NCBI GenBank assembly: GCA_964415045.1
Contig: CAYPZL010000135.1
Span: 1 to 16,023 of the forward strand
Origin: CAYPZL01 sp964415045
Lineage (GTDB): Bacteria; Planctomycetota; Phycisphaerae; Sedimentisphaerales; Anaerobacaceae
Length of the DNA stretch: 16,023 nt
Direction: 5' to 3'
The notes under the pieces were generated by a model. It searched no databases, was not told the origin of the DNA, and saw only the letters and a program-made list of their open reading frames with translations. The translations under genes and the position numbers were made by a program. Of this stretch, positions 1 through 5,872 are shown piece by piece (the first letter of the stretch is position 1; the number at the start of each line of letters is the position of its first letter).

Positions 1-2
1 TC

Positions 3-110
3 GACAAATTCCCGCCCCCCAAAGGCAAAGAAATCACGCTTGTACAGGGACTAGGTTACACAGGTCTGTTTGATTTCGCAGAGCCCGGCTGGCAACCAAC
101 GCTGGACTGA
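3..110 (+). CDS. C-terminal end of an unrecognised protein (partial)
   Basis: An open frame enters from the left window edge and stops with TGA at 108-110, giving 35 residues that end in GWQPTLD. The visible part is soluble-looking, with prolines and aromatic residues (FPPPKG, GLFDF). It has protein-like composition, but too little is visible to name a family. It converges with the small minus-strand gene at 125-286, only 14 bases away, with no room for a separate terminator. I cannot say what it does. Confidence 0.5.
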   Translation, partial: DKFPPPKGKEITLVQGLGYTGLFDFAEPGWQPTLD

Positions 111-124
111 GGCCGAAGATCCTG

Positions 125-286
125 CTACCCGAGCGAGAGGGCAGCATTAAGGCCGATCAGCAGCGCTGCCAAGACAATGCACGCTCGCACGGGAATCGAG
201 AGATCCACGTCCGCATCACAACACAGACTATCCAGAAGCCACAGTACGAGAGCCACAAATACAAGCAATCCCGCAATAATCAGCAT
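125..286 (-). CDS. Small two-helix membrane protein, 53 aa
   Basis: ATG at 286-284 and TAG at 127-125 encode 53 residues. A near-perfect Shine-Dalgarno AAGGAGGG lies 7 bases before the start, which is the main evidence that the gene is real. The protein is two hydrophobic segments (about residues 2-19 and 33-52) joined by a short polar, acidic loop with two adjacent cysteines and three aspartates (CCDADVD), so a helical hairpin in the inner membrane is expected. I do not recognise the family. It lies 423 bases downstream of a sigma-54-type promoter on the same strand, which could be its promoter. It could be a regulatory or stress membrane peptide, but no function can be assigned. Confidence 0.6.
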   Translation of the reverse strand: MLIIAGLLVFVALVLWLLDSLCCDADVDLSIPVRACIVLAALLIGLNAALSLG

Positions 287-411
287 AGTCAAGCCCTCCT
301 TTCTTTGTTATCTGGACACACCAATCAACGTTCAGCCATGCCACGAACTGCCAATTCTGTGCTCAGGGCGGCGGGAGGGTTTGGCCTGCAGTGATCACGC
401 GGAAACCGGAG

Positions 412-435
412 CCGAGGGGTCGAACCACCCCTCGG
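412..435. other. Strong stem-loop, 9-bp perfect stem
   Basis: CCGAGGGGT and ACCCCTCGG pair perfectly around the six-base loop CGAACC. No T-run follows on either strand, so it is not a standard intrinsic terminator. On the minus strand it would lie in the leader of the 53-residue membrane protein if transcription begins at the sigma-54 site. It could be an RNA structural element or chance. Confidence 0.4.
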
Positions 436-708
436 GCGTATGCCTAAGAGCCGGAGACACCGGATGCTGTGTCTCTTGGTATCTCTTCGGCAACTTTCGG
501 CCCAAACAAGGTGCCGGTCCCAACACCACCGGCAGACTCGCTACCGGCAACGACCGTAGTCACAACTGAGTTTTCCCTGCAGCCGCAGCTTCCACGCCGC
601 TCTGAAAAACACCAGTTGAGTAATCATGTCTCGCCGCCGGCCATGACTGGCTCCAGCGACGAATTTGCCGAGCATGTCAGCAATCCATCTTCGTGCTGTC
701 CGCGCAGA

Positions 709-725
709 TGCAAAAGGCGTGCCAA
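709..725 (-). promoter_or_regulatory. Sigma-54 (-24/-12) promoter, orphan
   Basis: Read on the minus strand the site is TTGGCACGCCTTTTGCA, matching the sigma-54 consensus TGGCACG-N4-TTGCW at every position, with the invariant GG and GC exactly 10 bases apart. Transcription would start near 697-700 and run leftward. The only credible gene in that direction is the 53-residue membrane protein at 125-286, more than 400 bases away. The site lies outside any coding region, just beyond the end of the TrkA-C gene. An activator site was not identified. Confidence 0.55.
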
Positions 726-925
726 CCTTACCAGAAGGGCCTCAATGGCTTTATTCTACAAAGCCTTACGTCCGGTCATACGCCTCGCAGTACCTGCCAT
801 TTTTGCAGTTTTGCTTCCGAAGGTCTGTCTGCTCCAAGGTCCAGAGAGACCACGAATCCAGCGGAAATGCCCACAACCGAGTGCTCGGGCACGACGATCA
901 AAGAGGCTTCACGCGGCAGGGCATT

Positions 926-1747
926 TCACATTGGGAGGTTTGCTCTGCGCGGTGGTCGTTGCGACGCCGCTCGAACCCCGTTGCATAGCTGTTCTTCACT
1001 CCAATGCTGCTTTTCCTCGGCCACGGACTCGTCGTGGGCTAAGTCTCCGGGTGCTCCGGCGCGCCGGCGATCCAGCGCCCGCAGCTTCTCCATGCGGCCG
1101 TACAAAACCAGTGTGTCCCCGCCGAAGACCTCCGTATCGCCCTTCGGACTTCCCAGGTATGAGCCGTCAGCACGTATTATGCCCAAGACTACGATGCCTT
1201 CTTCCAGTAGCGAACAATCCCGAAGTCTTTTGCCCTCAACCCAGTCTCCCTCTCTCACATATTGCTCCGTGACAGTGTAGTCACCTGAGAGCCTAAGAAG
1301 ACCGGCATAGTCTCGAACATCCAGTTCAGTCCAGCGTCTCAGAGCCCACTCAATGCCGTGGCCCATGATCCGTTCGATTCGTTTGCTGCGTGCCAACAGC
1401 CACAGCACGACGATCCCACCGATGAGCCAGAGGAGCCGATATAGCCTGTCTGTTCCAGTGCCCGACTCAGCAAAAGACAATATGAGGGAAAGGGCAATAG
1501 TGAGCAGGCCGGCATTGTGGATGGTCATCAGGGCCATGATAATTCTACGACGGACCGGATGGTTCACGACATCCTCGGTTTCCTTTGTGGTAAACCCGGT
1601 TCCCGTAAAAGCGGACCGGGCCTGGAAACGTGCGGCTTCCCTCGATAGGCCAGTCATCGTCAAAGCCACCGTCGCGATGCGTGTAATGATCAGCGACAAG
1701 GTCAATATGGTCAATAGTGCAACAATGCCTATGAAACCCAAAGTCAT
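926..1747 (-). CDS. Membrane protein with TrkA-C (RCK-C) domain
   Basis: This 273-residue protein starts at ATG 1747 behind GAGGAG with a 6-base spacer. The N-terminal half has about three hydrophobic segments (about residues 4-26, 68-92 and 103-118). Between them is AFTGTGFTT, which resembles the ion-conducting repeats of TrkH-type potassium transporters but may be coincidental. Residues about 143-225 look like a TrkA-C/RCK-C ligand-binding domain (VREGDWVEGKRL, GDTLVLYGR). The tail beyond about residue 235 is polar and unremarkable. Family knowledge links RCK-C domains to sensing small ligands such as cyclic di-AMP or nucleotides in ion transport. It is too small to be a full transporter and has no RCK-N Rossmann domain. 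A role in ion homeostasis is an inference. Confidence 0.75.
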   Translation of the reverse strand: MTLGFIGIVALLTILTLSLIITRIATVALTMTGLSREAARFQARSAFTGTGFTTKETEDVVNHPVRRRIIMALMTIHNAGLLTIALSLILSFAESGTGTDRLYRLLWLIGGIVVLWLLARSKRIERIMGHGIEWALRRWTELDVRDYAGLLRLSGDYTVTEQYVREGDWVEGKRLRDCSLLEEGIVVLGIIRADGSYLGSPKGDTEVFGGDTLVLYGRMEKLRALDRRRAGAPGDLAHDESVAEEKQHWSEEQLCNGVRAASQRPPRRANLPM

Positions 1748-1793
1748 AACTCACTCCTCAGGGCTACATCTGCCGCTCAGAATATTGGACTAA

Positions 1794-1846
1794 GCGGCTT
1801 TGCCGCGTAGGCACGATAGGTCGTGCCTCCTGGTCATCGTGCCTCC
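1794..1846. repeat. REP-like cluster of palindromes
   Basis: Two adjacent perfect hairpins occur: GCGGC-TTT-GCCGC (1794-1806) and GGCACGA-TAGG-TCGTGCC (1810-1827). The 10-mer TCGTGCCTCC then occurs at 1821-1830 and again at 1837-1846, a 16-base period. Compact GC-rich palindromes between genes are typical of REP-type or decayed miniature elements. It lies in the upstream region of the TrkA-C gene. On the minus strand it can encode only 4- and 14-residue peptides, which I do not consider genes. Confidence 0.5.
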
Positions 1847-1855
1847 ATTTCTTAT

Positions 1856-1911
1856 CCTCCATACAACCCGGCCACAGGGGCCGGGAAGTTTTTCAACCCT
1901 ATGTATGGAGG
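1856..1911. repeat. Nested inverted repeat that holds the SD of the next ORF
   Basis: The outer arms are perfect 10-mers, CCTCCATACA (1856-1865) and TGTATGGAGG (1902-1911). Inside them lies a second perfect stem, CCCGGCC (1867-1873) with GGCCGGG (1879-1885), followed by AAGTTTTTC. The inner hairpin plus T-run resembles an intrinsic terminator reading rightward. The outer right arm contains the GGAGG that serves the ATG at 1918, so readthrough RNA would hide that site. By symmetry the left arm gives GGAGG on the minus strand. Hairpins that block translation from readthrough RNA are known for transposase genes such as those of IS10 and IS50. Confidence 0.55.
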
Positions 1912-1917
1912 TCTATC

Positions 1918-2214
1918 ATGATTCGAAGCCATGGTAAGCAATCGTCCCGCAAAAGCAAGCAAACCTTACAAGGCAAAAAGCCCCGGGCGAAGAAACAGGT
2001 TTCCCCGTTGCGTCAACGCATGATCGGTGACATGGAACTGGCCGGGCTGACCGGCGGTACCCAGCAAAACTACATTCGTGCGGTGGTGATGCTGCAGGAC
2101 CACTACACAATTCGCCCAGACTCCACCACAGCGGGTCCCGCGTATCCGCCACGACCGCTCGCGCCGAGGGATAACGTAGGATATTTTTCGCACATTGTGA
2201 TCGGACGTCAATAG
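1918..2214 (+). pseudogene. Truncated tyrosine-recombinase-like N-terminus
   Basis: ATG at 1918 follows GGAGG with a 6-base spacer. The 98-residue frame begins with a basic tail (residues 1-28). Residues about 30-64 (LRQRMIGDMEL, GGTQQNYIRAV, QDHY) look like the N-terminal SAM-like core-binding segment of phage/IS-type integrases. Similarity ends near residue 68. The rest (TTAGPAYPPRPLAPRD...) is not protein-like, and the catalytic R..HxxR..Y domain is absent. It is therefore a broken start of an integrase gene, probably cut by a later insertion or rearrangement. The neighbouring transposase fragments support a decayed mobile region. The assignment is from sequence feel, not a search. Confidence 0.5.
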
Positions 2215-2216
2215 AG

Positions 2217-2274
2217 TCCTTTCTCTGGTCGATGGTTGATAGGTCAATCAAGAACCGTTCAATCAGAGAAAGGA
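2217..2274. repeat. 11-bp perfect inverted repeat upstream of transposase start
   Basis: TCCTTTCTCTG (2217-2227) is matched by its exact reverse complement CAGAGAAAGGA (2264-2274), with 36 bases between. The right arm contains most of the AAGGAG (2270-2275) that serves the ATG at 2282. The design repeats that at 1856-1911: a mobile-gene start with its ribosome binding site in the right arm of an inverted repeat. It may be an anti-readthrough hairpin of the IS256-like element whose beginning follows. Confidence 0.45.
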
Positions 2275-2281
2275 GCTAATG

Positions 2282-2365
2282 ATGCAGAACAGTCCATCGG
2301 TCAACGAAGAGAAGAACTTGAGTAACGTGATCAAAATCGATCAGGCCCAAGTTGAGGCCCATCCG
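2282..2365 (+). pseudogene. N-terminal fragment of an IS256-like transposase
   Basis: ATG at 2282 (or 2279) follows AAGGAG; the spacing favours 2282. The first ~27 residues include NLSNVIKIDQAQVEAH, which matches the start of one subgroup of IS256/mutator transposases as I recall it (SNVI-x-ID followed by a conserved His). After the histidine the frame becomes low-complexity (DPHHEDHQDPPAQ) because the DNA is now the antisense of another transposase fragment. The junction lies near 2360-2375. The rest of the transposase, including the DDE residues, is missing. The assignment rests on a short motif. Confidence 0.4.
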
Positions 2366-2620
2366 GGGCAGGATTCGCAGGTAGTTGCGGGTAGAGATCC
2401 CCATCATGAGGATCACCAGGACCCGCCGGCCCAGGCGGGAGTTCTCCAGGAGCGCCTCGTAGGCCGGAATCTCGACTTTCCGCCCGGGGCCCAGGGCCTT
2501 TGCGACGCAAGCGGGGCTTCTCGACGCGAAGCTTGCGATTGAACAGCGGGGCCGTGGTACGCTGGCGTCCATACCGGCAAATTTCGCCGGCTTGCTTGCG
2601 GCATGCAGACGCGGAATAAC
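2366..2620 (-). pseudogene. Internal IS256-like transposase fragment, frameshifted
   Basis: Read leftward from about 2620, one frame gives ICRYGRQRTTAPLFNRK then VEKPRLRRKG. Near 2480-2500, inside a GC run (GGCCCTGGGCCCCGGGCGG), similarity moves to the next frame and continues VEIPAYEALLENSRLGRR and MMGISTRNYLRILPRM. Both pieces match the pre-catalytic region of IS256/mutator transposases (RYG.Q, PR.R, YE.L, GISTR.Y) in the right order, so this is one gene broken by a frameshift. Start, catalytic core and C-terminus are absent. It points opposite to the fragment at 2282-2365 and looks like a different subgroup, so the two are probably remains of separate insertions. Confidence 0.5.
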
Positions 2621-2705
2621 TCATTCGAATCTACTTGGCTGCGTGCAGCGAGATGGTAAGGCAACCGCCTCCAATATGGCTTCCTCGTGCGTATCCGTGA
2701 GCAGC

Positions 2706-2728
2706 AAAAAGAGCACGGGGGTGTTCTC
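2706..2728 (-). terminator. Weak intrinsic terminator after tadD
   Basis: On the minus strand GAG-AA-CAC, loop CCCC, GTGCTC is followed directly by TTTTT, overlapping the tadD stop codon (2727-2729). The stem is only six pairs with a two-base bulge, so efficiency is doubtful. Its position, at the end of the last pilus gene and before the transposase debris, is where the operon should end. Confidence 0.35.
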
Positions 2729-3365
2729 AGCCTGGAGCACTTGCGGTTAGGTCGGCCTGTTTTTCATGAGCCTTGCGGAGGATTTCCGCGTTGCGCAGGG
2801 CCTGAGTCTCGGGAAGGATCTGCTGGAGAAGAGCGAAGGACTCTTCATGGCGTCCAAGCAGCCCCAGACACGTGGCCATATTCGCGCGGTACTTCTCGCT
2901 CTCCGGCACAATGCCGGCGGCCTCCGTGAAGTGCGCCAGCGCTTCGGCATATTCCCTCCGCACGAGAAAACACATGCCGAGATTATTCAGCAGCACCGGG
3001 TCGCGGGGTCGAAGCGCCAGTGCGCGAGATAATGCGTCAACGGCTTCATGCACCCGGCCCTGGCGCAGTTCAAGCTCGGCCAGGCTGTTGTACGCCGGTG
3101 TGAACCGGGGGTACTGGCTGATACATCGTCGCAGGACAAACTCGCATTGCACGTCCTTGCCCTGCGTCGCGAGGATATCGGCCATGGTGTAGAGGGTCTT
3201 GGCGCTTGGGGGCGGATCCTCACGGTGTCGCGGCGCTGCGCTCGGGTCGGTTCCCCTGTACGGCTCCGCTTGCTCCGGTGAGATGCAGCCGGAAAGGAAC
3301 GCAAGATACAGCACGCCCCACAGAGCACCTGCCCTGTGCATTTGAGACCCGCCGGACACTCTCAT
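2727..3365 (-). CDS. tadD: TadD: TPR lipoprotein of Tad pilus assembly
   Basis: This 212-residue protein starts at ATG 3365, which overlaps the stop of the upstream gene by 4 nt (ATGA) and follows GAGGAGGG with a 7-base spacer. Residues about 12-27 form a lipoprotein signal ending in LSGC, with C27 as the lipidated residue. From about residue 55 to 190 there are four TPR-like repeats with typical small/aromatic spacing (AYNSLAELEL...A, LLNNLGMCFL...A). TadD in other Tad systems is an outer-membrane lipoprotein needed for secretin assembly or stability, pilotin-like. It is the last gene of the minus-strand operon. A generic TPR lipoprotein is the alternative, but the context makes TadD very likely. 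Confidence 0.85.
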   Translation of the reverse strand: MRVSGGSQMHRAGALWGVLYLAFLSGCISPEQAEPYRGTDPSAAPRHREDPPPSAKTLYTMADILATQGKDVQCEFVLRRCISQYPRFTPAYNSLAELELRQGRVHEAVDALSRALALRPRDPVLLNNLGMCFLVRREYAEALAHFTEAAGIVPESEKYRANMATCLGLLGRHEESFALLQQILPETQALRNAEILRKAHEKQADLTASAPG

Positions 3366-3853
3366 CGGCTAACCCTCCTCGTGCTGCGCAGTCCCCCGGT
3401 GATGCGCTCATCCGTATTCCCCTGCAAGAACGTCACCACCTGCTCAGCAGGCATTCCAGACCCGCCGGGCATGCCCGCCGAGATGCCTATGCGATCGGCG
3501 TCCACGCCGGCGGCCTTCAATCCGCTCAGCACGTGTGCGACCCTTGCCTTATACAGGTCATCGGACACATTTCCCCCCTGGATGTTCAATGTCCCCGGGT
3601 GCGCGGCAAAATGCCTTGCCAGCACGGCGAGGTCACGCTGACCAAGCTCGTTGAGTTCCGCCGCATTCGGTGTGAAGTGGTACGGATACAGCGTGTGTTG
3701 GGTGATGATGGCATTCTCCACCGCGATGTTGTTCAGCGTGTTGACCAACTCGACATCGAGGTTGCCGTCATTGTGATTCGTGGTCTGCTGTTCGCTGCAC
3801 CCGGCCAACAATCCACACATCAGACAAATCGCTATTCTATGATGGAATTTCAT
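3362..3853 (-). CDS. OmpA-like lipoprotein within the Tad operon
   Basis: A 163-residue protein. The start at ATG 3853 is chosen because AAGGAG lies 7 bases before it; an ATG two codons earlier is too close to that site. Residues 1-19 are a lipoprotein signal with LAGC (C19). After a polar, Asn-rich linker, residues about 50-140 resemble an OmpA/Pal/MotB peptidoglycan-binding fold: YPYHFTPNAAELN near the start, then LAVLARHFAAHP, DDLYKARVAHVLSGLKAAGV and IGISAG. These match the usual order (F-x-x-n-A-xLn, ..., ..aR...v...L...GV...R). A Pal-like role anchoring the pilus to peptidoglycan is inferred. It sits between tadC (53 nt away) and tadD (4-nt overlap), so it is probably translated with them. 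It is not one of the core tad genes. Confidence 0.7.
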   Translation of the reverse strand: MKFHHRIAICLMCGLLAGCSEQQTTNHNDGNLDVELVNTLNNIAVENAIITQHTLYPYHFTPNAAELNELGQRDLAVLARHFAAHPGTLNIQGGNVSDDLYKARVAHVLSGLKAAGVDADRIGISAGMPGGSGMPAEQVVTFLQGNTDERITGGLRSTRRVSR

Positions 3854-3906
3854 CGACATTCTCCTTCGGCTTCTACTTTGGCTTCGGTCGCCAAGAATAC
3901 TTGTGC

Positions 3907-4854
3907 CTACATGCTTCCGAAAGTGCGCGTTATGTGAATCATGGCAGGGCCCAACGCCACCACCATAATCGCGGGGAAAATGAAAAGTGCCATTGGATAA
4001 AGCAGCTTCATGGGCAGCTTTTCTGCCTCTTCCTCGGCTTGTACCTGACGTTCCTCCCGCATCCAACCGGCGAATTCCTGCAGTGCGGTTGCCATACTGG
4101 TGCCGAACCGCTCGCTTTGCACGAGGATAGCGGCCAGCGAAGCAAGCTGTTTAGCCCCCGTGCGTACCGCCATGTTCCGCATCGCTTCCGTCCGACTGGC
4201 ACCGAGGTGCATTTCGAAGTTGCTGATATCCATGGCAGTGCCCAGGACTGAGCTGACATGGTGGATCTCATCGGCCACGATGTTCCAGGCCATATCCAGG
4301 CCGATCCCCGAAGAAACGCAGATATCGAGCAAATCAACGGCGTCCGGCAGACACAGGCGAATTTCGTCACGCCGCTTCTTCTCCTGCACCCGGATAACCA
4401 TGTTGGGCACGAAAAACAAAACCGCACCACCAAGGGAAGCCATCAATACCTTTCTCGACAGGTTGATCTCCCAGGAGACGACACCGACGGTAGTGACTGC
4501 GATCCCCACGACGAACAGGAGCATCTTGACTCCGGTATAGACGGCCGGTGCGGCCCGGCTCATATAGCCGGCACGAATCAATTGCTCCCACAAACTTGTG
4601 CTCGCGCGGCCGTGGGAGACGTAGTTCCCCACCTGCTCGAGGAAGCGCAGCAGTCGCGATTCCTTGAACGGTGCCTGGGGGACACTGCGTGGACCAGAGT
4701 CCTCCGGTCCACGGCCGACCCTCTTGCGTCGCCCTTGGCGAATCATCAGAATGATCACGCCGACGAACATGACCGTGACGAAGACCATCACGCCTGCGAG
4801 TATTTGCGGCCCCGTCGTATTCACGCTCAGGTTGTCTATCCATTTCTGGAACAT
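3907..4854 (-). CDS. tadC: TadC: inner-membrane platform protein (T2SF domain)
   Basis: This 315-residue protein has an N-terminal membrane segment (about 16-38), two further segments near residues 106-150, a cytoplasmic T2SF/GspF domain at about 160-285 (CLPDAVDLLDICVSSGIGLD, LVQSERFGTSMATALQEFA) and a final hydrophobic segment (about 284-305). This matches TadC, which with TadB forms the inner-membrane platform through which the ATPase drives pilin polymerisation. The start lies 15 nt after the tadB stop with only a weak AAGAG, so translation probably depends on coupling to tadB. Its length is normal for the family. Confidence 0.92.
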   Translation of the reverse strand: MFQKWIDNLSVNTTGPQILAGVMVFVTVMFVGVIILMIRQGRRKRVGRGPEDSGPRSVPQAPFKESRLLRFLEQVGNYVSHGRASTSLWEQLIRAGYMSRAAPAVYTGVKMLLFVVGIAVTTVGVVSWEINLSRKVLMASLGGAVLFFVPNMVIRVQEKKRRDEIRLCLPDAVDLLDICVSSGIGLDMAWNIVADEIHHVSSVLGTAMDISNFEMHLGASRTEAMRNMAVRTGAKQLASLAAILVQSERFGTSMATALQEFAGWMREERQVQAEEEAEKLPMKLLYPMALFIFPAIMVVALGPAMIHITRTFGSM

Positions 4855-4869
4855 TGCTCTTGCCGGATT

Positions 4870-5850
4870 CTAATACTTCAGCTTTGAAAGCTTGGCCATG
4901 ACCCAAGCCCCGAACACCATCCCGGTCAAAGTCACCATAAGCAGAATCCTGCCCCCCAAAGTGGTATACATGACTCCGACATATTCCGGCGACGAGATAT
5001 TCAGGAAGGCGAACAGAAGGATAGGCACCGCCAACAGGGTATTTCTGTTCATGCGTGTAGACGTGGTTAACATTCGTACCCGTCGATTCAGTCGCATCCG
5101 TACGCGCATCACGGCGGCCAGGCGGTCCGTGACATCCGCCAGATTGCCGCCCGTTGTCATCTGGATGTTTACCGCCGTGGCAAAGAGCTTCAGGTCCGTA
5201 TTGTGCGTCGTGTCCGCAATCCGGCGGATGGAATCCTGAAGGTCGAGGCCCAGAGACTGCTCCTGGTAAATTTCGCCGAAGAGTTTCCCGACCGGTTCGT
5301 CGATCTCGGTCGAGATGGAGTGAAAGGCGCTGGCGAGCGGATGGCCCGCGCGCAGCGCTCTGGCGGCAATACCGAGAGCATCCACAAACTGTCTCTCGAA
5401 AAGATCGATGCGACGATTGACCCGTCCTACTGTGACGATGTGAAACCCGATAAGGATGCCCACGGCGGCCGCGAGCCCAAGCATCCAGCCCAAGCCCAGG
5501 AGAACAGCCGACACACCCGCCAGCGCGGCTACGCCCATCACAGAAAGCAAAACCACTGAAACCGGGGCTTTCCACCCTGCCTCGGCCCGAAAACGCTCCA
5601 TGCGTTCGCCCAGCGTTTCCCTTCTACGTGTTGGGGCGGCGCGTCTCGCCTGGTATTCCTCGCGCCACAACTGGAGTGTCTCAGCCTTGCGCGTCTCCTC
5701 GTCAAGCCCAAAACCGAGTCGTTTCTGAATCTGCCTTCGTCGTCTGACGTACTGGATTATCCAAAGCAAGACACAGATCGTCCATCCTGAAAAGACGAGC
5801 ACGAACACAGAGGCCGTCACGATGGTATTGAGCAGTTGCTCTGAAGTCAT
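4870..5850 (-). CDS. tadB: TadB: inner-membrane platform protein (T2SF domain)
   Basis: The frame is open to 6003, but the likely start is ATG 5850 (MTSEQLL), with AAGGACA a few bases upstream and 22 nt after the cpaF stop; the longer frame would run inside cpaF. The protein is 326 residues: a membrane segment (about 8-33), a basic linker (RRRRQIQKR), a hydrophobic pair (about 90-135), a T2SF domain (about 150-255: VDALGIAARALRAGHPLASA, GEIYQEQSLG, LFATAVNIQMTTGGNLADV) and two C-terminal segments. That is the standard TadB plan. Together with TadC it forms the platform that contacts the CpaF ATPase. Confidence 0.92.
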   Translation of the reverse strand: MTSEQLLNTIVTASVFVLVFSGWTICVLLWIIQYVRRRRQIQKRLGFGLDEETRKAETLQLWREEYQARRAAPTRRRETLGERMERFRAEAGWKAPVSVVLLSVMGVAALAGVSAVLLGLGWMLGLAAAVGILIGFHIVTVGRVNRRIDLFERQFVDALGIAARALRAGHPLASAFHSISTEIDEPVGKLFGEIYQEQSLGLDLQDSIRRIADTTHNTDLKLFATAVNIQMTTGGNLADVTDRLAAVMRVRMRLNRRVRMLTTSTRMNRNTLLAVPILLFAFLNISSPEYVGVMYTTLGGRILLMVTLTGMVFGAWVMAKLSKLKY

Positions 5851-5872
5851 CACTGTCCTTGTCCCCACATCG

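Larger units (their letters stand above)
287..925. other. Gene-poor stretch with no convincing ORF over 60 codons
   Basis: No frame on either strand here has both a credible ribosome binding site and protein-like content. It contains a sigma-54 type promoter (709-725, minus) and a strong hairpin (412-435). A glycine-rich minus-strand frame (444-563 from a GTG, 39 residues) looks mildly protein-like but has no good ribosome binding site. A further open minus-strand stretch just below 920 also looks mildly protein-like. Either could be a relic. Plus-strand frames here are arginine/serine/proline-rich and look like chance reading frames. Confidence 0.5.

Noticed and set aside
380..480. Possible tRNA or tmRNA end on the minus strand (GGTTCGA loop, GGCTCC)
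   Set aside because: The stem does not give a 5-bp T-arm with a 7-base loop, and no D-arm, anticodon arm or acceptor pairing can be drawn.
350..560. Possible c-di-AMP (ydaO) riboswitch near the TrkA-C gene
   Set aside because: The hallmark conserved segments are not found on either strand, and the region is downstream of the TrkA-C gene rather than in its leader.
469..1272. Plus-strand frame of 267 codons
   Set aside because: It runs antisense into the TrkA-C gene and is Arg/Pro/Ser-rich, with no ribosome binding site or domain.
2217..2274. Inverted repeat as the two ends of an insertion sequence
   Set aside because: The arms are only 36 bases apart with no gene between, so they cannot be a pair of element ends.
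4367..5575. Open minus-strand frame of 402 codons across tadB and tadC
   Set aside because: It overlaps two clearly identified genes in another frame and is Gly/Arg/Ser-rich without any recognisable motif.
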